NCBI GenBank assembly: GCA_037952775.1
Contig: JBANAY010000003.1
Coordinates: 4,092,001-4,156,000 of the forward strand
Origin: Clonostachys chloroleuca
Lineage: Eukaryota; Ascomycota; Sordariomycetes; Hypocreales; Bionectriaceae
Length of the DNA stretch: 64,000 nucleotides
Direction: 5' to 3'
Numbering within the stretch: the stretch's first letter is position 1; each line of letters starts with the position of its first letter. Shown piece by piece: positions 22,685 to 34,121 of the stretch. Below the pieces are notes generated by a model. That model was given only the letters and a program-made list of their open reading frames with translations, searched no databases and was not told where the DNA came from. The position numbers were made by a program, and so were the translations under genes.

Positions 22685-25022
22685 TTAAGCCGCCTGAATG
22701 GTGCCTTCGAGCCTGATATCTCTGCTGCTTGCTCCCACACTGACTACGAATTTTCCTGCGGGCACAGTCCAAACTTGTGCGGCCGTATCCCAAACACTCA
22801 GATCCCTACGAAGGAGGGAGAAGGTTGCAACTCCTGATGCACCCGCCTGGAGCGGGAGCTTGTCATAACCTCTTAGTTGACGAGGAGGTGTGCCAGCGGA
22901 GTCTGGGAAGGAAACGTAGAGTTGTGCCACTTCAGCGCCTGCAACACCACCCGAGTTGGTGATGGTGGCGGTGACTGTGGCCACCTCCTCAAAGAGATCC
23001 GCATGACCTCCGGGGATAACTGGGCCAGTAGCGGGGCCGCTACTGAGCTGTGAATCAATAGTGATGTCGGAGTACGAAAAGTTGGTGTAGGCTGTTTGTT
23101 AGGACGAGATGTTAGTCCAACAAGATCCGCAACCAGGGGGGCCTCTCAAGAGTCAAGGATGAACACTTAGATTCCACTTACACAACCCAAAACCGAACTC
23201 AAATTCAGGCTCAATTCCCGCATCGTCAAAATGGCGATAATCGACGAGAAGTCCTTCGCTAAAGTTGTCGTCACCGTTGACAACCTTAGTGTTGTAATCG
23301 GCCGCATTCTTGGCAATGGTGTAGACCAACTTCCCGCTCGGGCTCACATCTCCCCAGACAACATCGACGAGGGCATTCCCGCTCTCTTGGGATGGAAGCC
23401 CGGCCCAGACCACGCCCTTGACCGAAGGCAGCTCGAGGAGAGGCGAGAGGGTGACGGGCCCAACAGAGTGCACCACGATGATCACGTTCTCGCTGACCGC
23501 TGCCACGGCCCGGACCAGCTCAGCGCCATTATGCCACGGCTCCAGATGATTCCTATCACCCAGATGCCCCTCAACAGTCAGATACCCCTCTCCCGCATCG
23601 CTCGTGAGAAAGACTAGCGCGACGTCCTTGCCACTAGCTGCTCTGGCCCCAGCATCGGGCTCGTCAGTCCCGCTTAGCGTCACGGCGGCGCCCTCCTTGT
23701 CCGCTCGCCCCTTGATGGCATCGTATGGCGCGATAAAATACGGATACTTGACCGTTCCAGAACCCCAGCCCATCCCCAGCGCCCCGTTGTTGCAGGCCTT
23801 GTCCTCGCACACGTTGTTGGCGTGGTCGCCCTTGACGGCTCCAGACCCCACGACCGCGATGCTCAGGGGGCCAGAGAGTGGCAGGATCCCGCCCTCGTTC
23901 TTGAGCAGGATGGTGCCGTCGCGCGCCACCGCCCGGACGTTGTCCGCGTGGTTGGCCTTGACGTCGCGGGTCAGGTCGATGGAGGGGAAGCCGGCGTCCT
24001 GGCCGGTCTTGTACCACGCCGCGAGGATGCGTGTGGCCATGTCGCCCACGCGCTCCTCGGACACCTGGCCGGACTGGATGGCGCGGGAGAGGTTGTCGCC
24101 CCAGTAGACGTTGTCGCCGGCCCACGCTGACCCCGGCATGGACATGTCCAAGCCGGTGTTGGCGCTCTCCACGGTCGAGTGCTGGGCGCCCCAGTCCGTC
24201 ATGATGTACCCCGGAAACGCGAGCTCCTCCTTGAGTAGACCGTTGAGGTAGTGGTCGTTCTCGCAGGCCCAGGTCCCGTCGAGCTTGTTGTAGCTGCACA
24301 TAACGGCCGCGACGCCCGCGTGGACGGCCTCGGCGTACGGCCACAGGTAGATCTCGTGCATGGTGCGGTCGTCGACATTGGAGGACATGGAGTCGCGGTT
24401 GAGCTCCTGCTCGTTGGCGACGTAGTGTTTGAGGGTCGCCTGGACGCCCGCGGCCTGCATGGCCTTGATGGAGATGGCCGAGTTGAGGCCGTTGAGATAA
24501 GGGTCTGATCCCCATCCCTCCCAGTTGCGGCCGCCCTCGGCGATCTTGCCGATGGCGCCTGCCACTGGGCCGAGGAGGACGTGAACACCGAGTGCTTTGG
24601 CTTCCTCGGCGTGGAACTGGGCACGTTGGCGGATGAGGTCTTTATCCCATGTTGAGGATGCGTGGACGCTGGGGGTGAAGGCCGTGACGGAGGATGCGTA
24701 CCGGACTCCAAGGGGTCCGTCTTGCAGGCAGAGAGTGGGATATCCGATTGAAGCGACGGGATAGGTGTTTCCCACGCATGGGCCCTTGTTCCAACCAACT
24801 CCAGTTACGATGCCAACCTTGTCCGATGTTGTGATTTTGGCAACAGCTGCTCGCGCCTTTACATAGGCTTCTTCCCAGCTGAGCTCAGCTATAAGTCAGA
24901 CATGTGTTAGTACATCATATACTCTGTCTTTCTCGGGTCTGAGAATCATTGGTCAGTGGTCTCATACCAGTCACCAAAGGCAGGACTGCCATGGCCAACG
25001 CGGCCACAAATGAGTACTGCAT
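22685..25022 (-). CDS. Secreted beta-glucosidase, glycoside hydrolase family 3
   Basis: Hydrolyses terminal beta-glucosides outside the cell. Three exons, 24968-25022, 23182-24888 and 22685-23091, all in phase, giving 722 residues. Exon 1 encodes the signal peptide (MQYSFVAALAMAVLPLVT). The GH3 N-domain follows with TLCLQDGPLGVRY, KHYVANEQE and the nucleophile Asp in MTDWGAQHS. The C-domain has RDGTILLKNEGGILPL, then FGFGLSY across the second splice. The C-terminal fibronectin-III-like domain ends with VAQLYVSFPD and PPRQLRGYDK. The length fits the shorter secreted fungal BGL1/Cel3A class. No lesions seen. Confidence 0.95.
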
Positions 25023-26122
25023 GATCAACTACTCGAAGTTACGTTGAAGCTTCTAGACAAGTGCTGTGATGGCTTGTCAGGTGCCGGGTCGCTACAGAAC
25101 AACCAATGTGAGGCATCCCGTCACCTATTATACCTGTTCAGGGGCAACATTCTCGTGGATACTCTTCTTGGCTGCCTTAAGTCCCTTCCATTGCAGGACA
25201 AGTTTGAGTATCAAGTGATGTAGGCCAAGCCGACGACTGCATAATACTCATTTCGCCAAAAGCGCTCGAATGGCTACTTTCCGGAGGTGAGGCCCGCGAG
25301 ACGTTTTTACCGGGACCAGATGGTTACATCGGAAGGACTACAACCGGCGGGGGATTGTGATCTGCTGGTCATTGTGCCTGATTGCAACGCATGAAAATCT
25401 CCACAAACCCTTTGGGGAAGAGCCGTGCTTCGGTGCATTTGCAGTCAGTTTCGCTGCAGATCTAGACGGGCACTAGGTTTGGTTTCCCCTCATCGGAATA
25501 GTAGGGCCGATAAGCTTCTGATCCTTGTTAGTTCTTATGGTTATTTTGCCAAGCAGCGGAACAGGTTTCTTGGCCATGGAAAGAATCAAGTAATTATCTG
25601 CATGTTCTATGTCCATGTATCTGTGAGGGGTAGAAAGCGACGTCACATGAGGCTTCCAAATAGCCCCTCCCAGTTGTGCTCACAAATAACCAATGACTTA
25701 TCTTGTAGCTCCGGGGAAGCCTTGATAAGATGAAAATTGGTTTTTCAGGATGATGGCGAATATTATATTGGAGGTAGAGGTCAAAGGACCGTGCTTGGTT
25801 CGAATATGAAAACACTTGAGATCTGTCATGACGGTAGTCCCCCTATCTCGCAGTTTCAAGACCCATAGTAGTAATAAGATCTCCTATAAAGTAGGTTCAA
25901 TATCATCATTCCCAGCTAAGACTTCTTGATTTGTATTCCTGATAAAGAGTGCCCATTTACGTAGCTGAGGTCAACTCTCAGGCCTACTTCTCACGAGATG
26001 AATTACATAAACACACTTCAAATCGATAAAACCGATGTCAATTCAGATAGATAAAAGGGTATATAGTATTATTACTTCGGGCTGAGCTCTAGATGTTGTT
26101 GCTTTAAATCCCAGATATCCAT
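25023..26122. other. GH3 promoter and MFS 3' flank
   Basis: 1.1 kb without a recognisable gene. Weak short frames only. Confidence 0.5.
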
Positions 26123-27755
26123 CTAGGTAGACTCCTCCACATTCTCCTCAACAGAACTGACCTTGGTCTTGGACTGCCTCCACCTCTGAAGAAGAGGGAT
26201 ACCAACCCCAGTCCAGACAGTCAGTGCCACGACCCAAGAGAGCGCGCTGCCCCATCCGTGGGTAGCGACAAACTGGGGCGCCTGGCTGCTGGGCATCTGC
26301 AGCTGCTGGAAAGGGATGACGACAGCCTGGCCGACGGACACCATGAAGCCGAGGACGAAGGCGCGCTTCTGCTGGTCGCCGCCGCAGGCCTCGTTGGTCC
26401 ACCCGGCCAGGAGGGGCGTGTAGCACCCGTAACAGCCCGCGAGGATGAACACGGCCAGCCGGAGGGTGTGAGGCACGGCCCACGCGGTGAGGACGGCGTA
26501 GACGAAGGTGAGCAGGGAGCCGACGGCGAAGCAGACGGGGGCGCGGCTGCCGATCTTGTCGGACACGTAGCCCGTGGTGACCATGAAGAGGAAGTTGACG
26601 GCGCCGACCGAGGTGGGGATGTTGTTGATCTCAGGGACGGTGTAGAGCTTGGTGGACTTGAGGTAGAGGGTGAAGTACTGGATGATGTAGGAGCCGCAGG
26701 TGAGGGTCCAGAAGGAGTAACCGAGGGTGAAGGCGTAGACCTGCCAGGAGCCGAAGATGCGGCGGATGATGGTCCAGTCGAGCTTGCCGACGGGCTTGCG
26801 GCCCTCCTCCTCGATGCGCTCGCGGCAGCGCTGCTTCTCCCAGTCATTCAGGTACCAGGCGGTGGTGGTGTGAGGAGTATCGGGGAAGCAGATCTATGAA
26901 GACGGTTAGCGACTCTCCTTCTGATGTTTCATAGGTGAAGTATATGAACTTACAAGGCCGTAGACAACTACAGGAATGGCAATGATGAAATCAAAGATGA
27001 AGAGCCAGCGCCAAGCGGACAGTCCACCCCTGCCTTCCATACCAGTGTACAGGGCAGATTGCAAGTATCCCGAGAACATCTGGCCCAAGACACCGCTCAT
27101 GACGAAGAGGCCTGATCGCCGGGACAGCTCACTCTTGCGGTACCAGCACCCAATGCAGTACATGACGCCGGGCCAGGCAGCCGACTCGAAAAGGCCGATG
27201 AAGAATCGCAGAGCGTAGAATTGGGAGGCAGTGTTGCACTTGTACAGAAACAAGACAAAGATGGACCACGTCATGAGGCATCCGCACAGCCAGTATCGGG
27301 GACGAACAACGGTGATGATCAAGTTGGCGAAGGAGCCACCGATGATGGTACCGATGCTGAAGTACGTGTTCATCCATGAGAGCTCGTTGCCTGGGCCGAA
27401 CTTGAGCTCCTCGGACATGCCTGAGACATAGGCATTGGAGATGTTGTTTTGATCAAGCTGGATTCCTTCATGTCAGATCTGATCGGGAGCAGGAGTGGTT
27501 TGGGTAACTTACCTGTTTGACGAAGAACATGAGACAGCTCCAGCTGAGCAGGAACCAGTCCAGCTTGAAGATCAGCTTCTTCTCCTCAGTCGAGGTCCCA
27601 GGCTCGTGCCAGTGAAACCACCCGGACGCAGGCTCTGGCTGTGGGGCTGCGGGTTTGCCAGTAGCTGACGTTACGGACGTCGCATCCTTTTCTTTGCTCT
27701 GTATCTCGATGGTATCAGGCGCAGCGGCCTTGACCGTGTCGGTTTGAGTGGCCAT
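26123..27755 (-). CDS. MFS transporter, anion:cation symporter type (allantoate permease Dal5-like)
   Basis: Plasma-membrane uptake of small organic acids, vitamins or nitrogenous compounds. Three exons, 27513-27755, 26954-27457 and 26123-26893, all phase 0, 505 residues. The start ATG at 27755 (MATQTDTVKAA) is the first in frame after the promoter. The first spans carry LDWFLLSWSCLMFF, LDQNNISNAYVSGM (the family's conserved loop) and NELSWMNTYFSIG. Later come LRFFIGLFESAAWPGVMYC and WRWLFIFDF. It is transcribed divergently from the alpha/beta hydrolase, and the shared 618-bp promoter holds a perfect TCGG-N7-CCGA palindrome. Likely the uptake step of the adjacent gene group (inference). No lesions. 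Confidence 0.93.
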
Positions 27756-28373
27756 GGCGGTGATGGGCCCAGCTTGGTGTAGTTGGATACAAAGAAGCAG
27801 GACACGGGAGAAAACAGAAGCCGCTGAAGAACAAGGCAGTTGATTGAACTGATCCAACGGATGTTTCAAATGGGATGTATACGAAGATCTTCGCGCAGTA
27901 TTTCAATGCACGAAGCCGTCAACTGCTCCAGCTCAGGAAGAGATTTCCACTCGCTAGCGGCCAGTCCCTTTAACACCAGACGAACCTATATGCGAACCAC
28001 TTTAAGCATCTCCCGATAACGCCCTTTGCTGGGGCGATGATACCATCTTGTCTCTAGCCAATGAGCGACTGCCGGCAGCAGGCTTCGGCCAACTGCCGGT
28101 TACTGCTTGAAGCAATTTGCGTCGGATGCTCCCCGACACGCTAGACCCCGACCATGGTGTAATCTGTTGATCTGTTGCGAGAGCGGGAAGAGCCCGGCCA
28201 GTGCTACGCGAGCCTGTTCGTTTGACTCGTGGGCTGGACTGACTCGTGGGTGTCGGCATCTTCCGCCATAGCGTCTTTCTCTTGGAAAGTGCGTGCGTGA
28301 GTGTCCTGTTTGTGGTTCATATACATGATAGATTGGCTAAGCCATCGATTTCAGGCGGCCAGGACAGATCACA
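27756..28373. promoter_or_regulatory. Bidirectional promoter between MFS transporter and alpha/beta hydrolase
   Basis: 618 bp separating two divergent start codons. It contains a 17-bp palindrome at 28121-28137, and a CGG-N6-CCG arrangement near 28254-28265. No gene is supported in it. Confidence 0.6.
28121..28137. promoter_or_regulatory. Perfect palindromic operator GTCGG-N7-CCGAC
   Basis: Reads GTCGGATGCTCCCCGAC. On the other strand it is GTCGGGGAGCATCCGAC, differing in two of 17 positions from the element at 33999-34015. CGG/CCG inverted half-sites with fixed spacing are the standard target of dimeric Zn2Cys6 regulators. Confidence 0.6.
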
Positions 28374-29437
28374 ATGGTGGAATTTGTAGAAATCAACGGC
28401 GCACGTCTCGCCTACCGTCTGGCTGGGCCCGAAGATGCCCCCTTGATGATCACTCTCCACGGCGGCCGTGGCTTCGGTTTGTGTTGATGATCTATGCCTT
28501 CATCTATAGCTACTTATTAATGAGAGGCAGGCGACCACAGATCGGATTTCAAAGTGTACAGCCAGCTGAGCGACAAGATCCGGGTCCTCTCATTCGACTA
28601 CCGAGGCCACGGGAAGAGCTCCCGAACAAAACCATACACCTTTGACCAGATTGTCGACGACATTGAAGGCATCAGGCACCATTTCCTCGGCGATGAGCAG
28701 GCCATCATCTGCGGTGGGAGTTTTGGCGGCTTCCTGGCGCAGCACTATGCCATCAAATATGCGTCGCGCGTGTCGCATCTGATCCTCCGGGGAACTGCGC
28801 CCTCGCACCATCGTGAGTCTTGGTAGAATCCGTCTGTGTGAGAGTCACGAGAGTCATCACTGACCAGCTGCAGATGAGGCTGGAGCCATAAAGACGCTCG
28901 AGGAGCGGGTGAGCAAGGTTCCCGGCTTCTCGGTCAACATGTTGAGGAACAAGGTCTTTGGGGCGTATGAGAGCGATCGCGAGTTCCAACTGGTATATTT
29001 TGCCATGCTGCCGCTTTATAAAGAAACATATAACGCGGACGCAGGTTTGAAGAGTGCTCTGGACATTGAATATGTGGCAGAGTCGCATAGTAAGAAGAGA
29101 CTTAACCTCCTAGCATATTCAATTTCTAATCAGTCATAGATGACCTCTACTCGGAGCAAGAAAAATACTTTGATTACACTGATCGCTTGTCAGAGATCAC
29201 CGCCAAGACGCTCGTCGTCGTGGGGGCGAGGGACTGGATTTGCCCGCCAGGTTCGTTGTCCAAATAATCAAGCCAGAGAAGGATTTGCTGACGATGAAAA
29301 ATGCAGAAAATTCCCAGCTGATTACTGAGAAAATCCCCGGCGCAGAACTATTCATGGTTGAAGGGGCGAATCACGGCGTGCACGCGGAGAAGCCAGAGGT
29401 GGTTTTGCCCAAGATACGTAGTCATTTAGGAATCTAA
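28374..29437 (+). CDS. Alpha/beta hydrolase (proline iminopeptidase-like fold)
   Basis: Serine hydrolase, probably cytosolic (no signal peptide). Five exons, 28374-28476, 28531-28812, 28874-29089, 29140-29250 and 29307-29437; phases agree, 280 residues. The oxyanion region is TLHGGRGFGDH, the nucleophile elbow GGSFGG, the acid ARDWICPP and the histidine EGANHGVH, so the catalytic triad is complete. The family includes esterases, C-C hydrolases and peptidases; the exact reaction cannot be read from the sequence. Divergent from the MFS gene, and it ends 47 bp from the convergent Zn2Cys6 regulator. Probably a hydrolytic step of the local pathway (inference). Confidence 0.9.
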
Positions 29438-29484
29438 TCGTAATAAACATGAGAAAGACAAGCTATATATACACACAATATTGG

Positions 29485-31890
29485 TTATAAAAAGCCCAAC
29501 TCCAGGTTGGTCCAGCCGTACTCATCATTAGGCATGCTGGTCGCGCCAGATACGTGCATCGCCGGCCCTACAGGCAGCGAGCTGAGCGTCTGGCCATTGG
29601 CACCATTCATCCCCGAGGCCGTTGTCGAAGAAGAGGAATCTTGTGCCCCGGCATCGTCTGGGAATTTGTACAGTGCGTAGCAAGTAGACCGGCCAAGGAC
29701 TTGCCGCATGAGAGCCAGGAACTCGTCGATGATGGCCTTGAGCCCGGTCTCGTAGTATCCCGTTGAGACATTCATGAAGCCTGCTGTGGAGGAGCCCTTG
29801 GAGGATACGAGGTTCATTAGACGTCTGAAGATCTGGACGGCCTGCCGGGCGTGTAGCCAGCCCTCGGGGAACGCCTCTAGGATGCTGACAATGACGGCGA
29901 CGTCGTCTCTGGCCGAGTACGAGACGCAGTCGACGGGACATGAGAGGAAGCAGTGCAGCAGGATCAGACCGACGGGGAAGATGCGGCAGAGTGTGACGCG
30001 ATTGAGAGGCAACTGTCGCTGCTGGAGAAGCACAGAAGTCGACTGTAGGTGCTTCTGAGCCAATCTAAAAAGCTCTGCTGGCGAGATGATGGAGCCGCTG
30101 GAGTTGAAATGGCACGGGTAGTGCAGCAGGAGCAGCAGATGGTAGTATCTCGCGCTCAGCCACGTCACGGAGCTATGGATGGGCACATTATCCGTCTCTA
30201 GAGGCGACGCCAAACACCCGTTGCTGTACCAGTTCTCTACCTCGGACTTGATCTCCTTGGCAATGGCCTGCCGGTCTGCCTGGGACAAGGCAGCGACCTC
30301 GGACTCTTTCCTGGTGTGAATCTGCTGGAGGATCCGATCCTCGAGCTGTCGAAGATGTATGACATGGCGGTTAGTCTGCAGCATGGATGCATACTGCTGG
30401 CGCTCCGGCGAGGCGAACTCATCAATGGTCAGTCCAGGGAGCGGGACATCCATGTTCTCGTCGACCAGCGCGACCTGGATGCCCAGCGAGATTGCCACCA
30501 TCCGGTCGAGCACGAATATACTCCAGAATAACCGGTACCGGAACTCGATGTCCATGGCTGAGGACGCCTGGACCTTCTCGTCCGGCTCCTTGCGACTCAG
30601 ACCTGCCAGCATGGCCTGGCGGGCGGCGAGACCGGTGATGGACCAGGTCGACGTTCCCTTGGGGTCGAAGAGCGCGTACAAGGCCAGCAGCACGAGAATC
30701 TGGAGCGCCTCAACCTCGTCCTGCCTGGTAAGACACTCCTGGATGATGTCCGAGTACGAGATGTGGAAGGTCGACGAAACATCCTGGGGGATCTGGCCGG
30801 CTCTCTGCAGCGTGGTGCAGCCGAGCGCCATGACGAGATACAGGAGGGTGGAATCAGTGCCACCGCGTTTCCTGGCCAGCGTGCCGATCACGTCGGCGTT
30901 GCGCAGCAGCTTGGACTTGTTGATGAAGGGATACGCCTTGTGAATGTTGCGGAAGTACGCGTCCACGAGCCGTCGAGCCAGAGTGTCCTGCGCCAGCACC
31001 GTGAGGTTGGAGTGGTCCATCTCCCCGTGCGCCATCAACTCGATGGCCCCCGGCGTCGCGATGCTGTTGTTTGGCGAGCCGTCGATCGCCATCTGCCCGC
31101 GACTGTGGCACGACACAGGTGAGTCTGAGTTGACCGTGGCCACCAGGCTCGGCGTCCGGTCGTGAGGCAGGCCAGGCGCCGGCATGCTGCCCTTCTCATG
31201 GTGCGGCTGCGTCTTTGGGAACGGCGCCATCTCGCCACGAGCGATGCCTTCGAGACGACTGCCACTGCTGCCCTTGCTCGCTGCGTTTGAAGACGCGTTG
31301 ATGGACGCTGACGCCGCCGCCTTGTCGCTGCCGTACGGGCTCACGGCACCGCCCAGCAGCGACTCCAGGTCGGTCCCCGTGTCGATGGACTGGACGCCAT
31401 CGAGGCCGGGGACGTAGACATTGTTGTTGATGAAGCTGGTCAGCCACTCGATGCGCGCGCGCAGATGCAGAGTCTGCGCGCCGGGAGACGTGGCGGGCGT
31501 CGAGAAGGAGCATGTGTGCCCGGCGCTCGCGCACAGGCTGCAGACGGGGAACGTCCGGCTGCATTTCTTCTTGAAGCTGCGGCAGCGGTCGCAGGCCGGC
31601 GTCCTCTCCTTGCCAGATCTGGGCGAGGGCGCTGTTGCTGCTGCTGTGCTCGACCGGCTCAGCCCAGGACCTGACGATGGGCGGCGCGACGACGATGATG
31701 CCGGCGTGAGCTGCTGACCACTACCTCCACTACCACCGCCATTGGTAGATGGTGACTGCTGCAGGACGTGAGACGACGATGGGGCTTCATCTCGTCGCAG
31801 AGGCGGCGAGGCTGAGCGCCGGGATGCCCTCGCAGCAGGCTGGCGGACTCGAAAGCGGTGCACACTGGAAGCCAGCTGGTCCGGCGGCAT
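29485..31890 (-). CDS. Zn2Cys6 transcription factor with fungal-specific (MHR) domain, likely local pathway regulator
   Basis: Single-exon gene, 801 residues, ATG at 31890. A long Ser/Arg/Gly-rich N-terminus precedes the zinc cluster at residues 100-127: ACDRCRSFKKKC, then FPVCSLCASAGHTC, giving C-x2-C-x6-C-x6-C-x2-C-x6-C. A linker helix follows (LHLRARIEWLTSFINN). The fungal transcription factor domain covers roughly 290-640 (ARRLVDAYFRNIHKAYPFIN, FRYRLFWSIFVLDRMVAISLG). Divergent from the flavin monooxygenase and central to a five-gene group whose promoters share TCGG-N7-CCGA, so it is the best candidate to bind that element (inference). No lesions. Confidence 0.95.
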   Translation of the reverse strand: MPPDQLASSVHRFRVRQPAARASRRSASPPLRRDEAPSSSHVLQQSPSTNGGGSGGSGQQLTPASSSSRRPSSGPGLSRSSTAAATAPSPRSGKERTPACDRCRSFKKKCSRTFPVCSLCASAGHTCSFSTPATSPGAQTLHLRARIEWLTSFINNNVYVPGLDGVQSIDTGTDLESLLGGAVSPYGSDKAAASASINASSNAASKGSSGSRLEGIARGEMAPFPKTQPHHEKGSMPAPGLPHDRTPSLVATVNSDSPVSCHSRGQMAIDGSPNNSIATPGAIELMAHGEMDHSNLTVLAQDTLARRLVDAYFRNIHKAYPFINKSKLLRNADVIGTLARKRGGTDSTLLYLVMALGCTTLQRAGQIPQDVSSTFHISYSDIIQECLTRQDEVEALQILVLLALYALFDPKGTSTWSITGLAARQAMLAGLSRKEPDEKVQASSAMDIEFRYRLFWSIFVLDRMVAISLGIQVALVDENMDVPLPGLTIDEFASPERQQYASMLQTNRHVIHLRQLEDRILQQIHTRKESEVAALSQADRQAIAKEIKSEVENWYSNGCLASPLETDNVPIHSSVTWLSARYYHLLLLLHYPCHFNSSGSIISPAELFRLAQKHLQSTSVLLQQRQLPLNRVTLCRIFPVGLILLHCFLSCPVDCVSYSARDDVAVIVSILEAFPEGWLHARQAVQIFRRLMNLVSSKGSSTAGFMNVSTGYYETGLKAIIDEFLALMRQVLGRSTCYALYKFPDDAGAQDSSSSTTASGMNGANGQTLSSLPVGPAMHVSGATSMPNDEYGWTNLELGFL

Positions 31891-32296
31891 AATAGGTCTG
31901 TCTCGATGAAAGGATCGGGCAAGACGTATCGCATCGCACCGGGTCGGGATGAGGACGACTGGCTTGCTTCAACGGAGGGTCCTTGATGTTCGCCGGCGGG
32001 TCAGTCTGTCACTCTGGGCTATCGAGCACGCCATCGAGCTGATGCTATTGGCACATCGTCTCTGGCCGGGATCCTCCGTTGGTGCCACTAATCTCGCAAA
32101 TTTCGCGCACATCCCCGACCGGCGGCCTTGCCACGGTCTTCGGTCTCATGACTCTGTACCGTGTGAAGCCCGTGGGAGCAGTGTGGGAAATCGCCTGATT
32201 GTAGGTTCGGGATGATCCATCGCCGGAGGCTGTAGATATTTATTATTGTTGTTTGCAACAGAGAGCAGAGAAAACAGCAGAGAAAACAGAAATACA
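31891..32296. promoter_or_regulatory. Bidirectional promoter between the Zn2Cys6 regulator and the flavin monooxygenase
   Basis: 406 bp with a near-palindromic operator at 31943-31959, a CGG-N6-CCG arrangement near 32069-32080, and no gene. Confidence 0.55.
31943..31959. promoter_or_regulatory. One-mismatch operator GTCGG-N7-ACGAC
   Basis: GTCGGGATGAGGACGAC keeps the spacing of the perfect copies and differs at one outer base of the second half-site. It lies about 50 bp upstream of the regulator's ATG and about 340 bp from the monooxygenase ATG. Confidence 0.45.
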
Positions 32297-33785
32297 ATGG
32301 CCGTCTCTCGCGTGGCCGTTATCGGTGCCGGCCCGTGTGGCCTCGCTGCTCTCAAGTACGTGATGATATCAAGATCGACATATTCAGCGATACGAAGCAT
32401 TTAAATTAACACCCGTGACTATAGATATCTACTAGCAGAGAAGACATTCTCCTTCATCCAGGCGTATGAGCAGAGGGACACCTTGGGCGGAGTCTGGGCA
32501 TACAACACCCTCACTCGCGAAGACAATGAATTTGCTATTCCAAGGACGAGGCCCTCGAAGACGCAGACGTCCCCGTCCAAGTCGCAGATGCGTCTGCCCC
32601 TCAATTTGTGTCAGCTGTGTACGACACACTCGAGACCAACATCCCGCACACGCTCATGTGCTTCGGGGACACGCCCTTCCCTACTGGCTCGAATCTCTTC
32701 CCCCTCATCAAGCAGTCAAGAAGTACCTGGAAGAATATGGGGAGGAAGTCAAGCAGCACGTTTCATTCTCCACCCAGGTGCTCACCATCGACAGGGTCCA
32801 GGACGGCGACAAAAAGCACTGGGAGATTGAGACGGTAGACCTGAAGACAAAGACGCAGCAAAGGACGCAGTTTGATGCCGTCCTCGTTGCGAGCGGTCAC
32901 TACAATGATCCGTACATCCCAGACATCCCTGGCCTGGTCGAATTCGACAAGGCATACCCCGGGGCCATCTCACACTCCAAGTTCTACCGCAACCCCAAAG
33001 ACTACGCCGGCAAGAAGGTCATCGTGGTCGGAAACTCAGCCTCCGGGATCGACCTGAGCGCACAGATCCAAACCGTCAGCAAGCTCCCCGTCATCATCTC
33101 GGAGCGCTCGCCCCAGGTCACAGGCGGCGACGAACAGTCAGGCTGGTCCAAGCAGGTCCCCGAGATTGCCGAACTCACCCCCGAGGGACGCAAGGTTCGG
33201 TTCGCCAACGGCCACGTCGAGGAGGACGTCGACGTCGTCGTCTTCTGCACCGGGTACCACTACAGCTTCCCCTTCCTGCGCGGCCTCTCGCCGCCCATCG
33301 TCACCGACGGATCCTACGCGCGCAACCTATACCAGCACCTGGTCTACATCAACGAGCCGACCCTGGCCATCGTGGGCATCCCGCAGCGCATCATCCCGTT
33401 CCCCTTCAGCGAGACGCAGGTCGGGTGGATGGCGCGCATCTGGTCCGGCCGGGCAAAGCTGCCCACCGAGGAGGAGATGCGGGAGTGGGAGGATGCGAAG
33501 CGCAAGGAGAAGGAGGGGCAGGAGAAGTCGTTCCACGTGATGCCCTTCCCGCAGGATGTCGACTACATAAATCTTCTACATGGCCTCAGCGAGAAGGCAG
33601 AGACGAAGCCTGGGTTGGATAACGGGGGGCGAGGCAAGATCCCCCCATACTGGGATGCGTACAAGAGGTGGCTGCGGCAGCAGACTCCTCTCATCAAGGC
33701 CGCGTCGAGGAAGTTGGGGGAGAAGCGGAGGGAGATTCGCACACTGGAGCAATTGGGATTCCATTACACCGAGGAGAGAAATTAA
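32297..33785 (+). CDS. Flavin-containing monooxygenase (FMO family), with two apparent frameshifts
   Basis: NADPH- and FAD-dependent oxygenation of a nucleophilic N or S (or Baeyer-Villiger) substrate. Exon 1 is 32297-32355 (MAVSRVAVIGAGPCGLAALK, with GxGxxG for FAD), and the intron has GTACGT and ATAG. Exon 2 starts at 32425. The FMO signature region reads YPGAISHSKFY, the NADPH motif is VVGNSASGID, and VVFCTGYHYSFPF matches the ATG motif. Conserved sequence lies in three frames. GGVWAYNTLTRED is in the first, SAVYDTLETNIPHTLMC in the second, and VKKYLEEYGEEVKQH to the stop in the third. One added T in the TTT at 32531-32533 and one added C in the CCCCC at 32700-32704 restore a single frame. 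No GT-AG pair bridges either break. Probably broken, or homopolymer miscounts. Confidence 0.85.
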
Positions 33786-33998
33786 GCGGCCATGTAGACA
33801 TTGAGCATCATCAGCATTCATCTTGGTAGATATCAGCATCAACAATTAACAATTATTCAATCAACGTATACGCTTCCTTGGAGCATCTGTGAGATAGCAG
33901 CAGGTTTATCGAGTATGTCTACCCACGAGTTAGACAAGCGTCACTGGGATTGATATGAGGATGAGCCCATTGAGCTTGACTCGGGCTGGTGGAGAAGA

Positions 33999-34015
33999 GT
34001 CGGGGAGAGTCCGAC
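33999..34015. promoter_or_regulatory. Perfect palindromic operator GTCGG-N7-CCGAC
   Basis: GTCGGGGAGAGTCCGAC, 350 bp upstream of the oxoprolinase ATG. It matches the reverse complement of the element at 28121-28137 in 15 of 17 bases, including much of the spacer. Confidence 0.6.
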
Positions 34016-34104
34016 AAGCGTTATCTTTTCAATAGCCTAAAGCACGCAATTCAATAATAATTCGCGCTGGGGCCGCTCATCGGACGGAAGACGACAGATT
34101 CTTG

Positions 34105-34121
34105 ATCGGGCGCAGGCCGAC
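34105..34121. promoter_or_regulatory. One-mismatch operator ATCGG-N7-CCGAC
   Basis: ATCGGGCGCAGGCCGAC. The TCGG-N7-CCGA core is perfect, with one outer base changed. It lies 244 bp upstream of the oxoprolinase ATG, in the same promoter as the perfect copy at 33999. Confidence 0.5.

Noticed and set aside
23604..24798. Several 100-280 codon frames on both strands within the GH3 exon
   Set aside because: Arg/Pro- or Ser/Arg-rich shadows of the beta-glucosidase coding sequence.
26221..26899. Long open frames opposite or overlapping the MFS gene
   Set aside because: Low-complexity Ser/Pro or Gly/Glu/Asp translations that are frame shadows of a GC-rich coding exon.
28254..28265. CGG-N6-CCG in the MFS/hydrolase promoter, and a similar one near 32069-32080
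   Set aside because: Spacing differs from the N7 operator and such short elements are expected by chance; kept only as a note.
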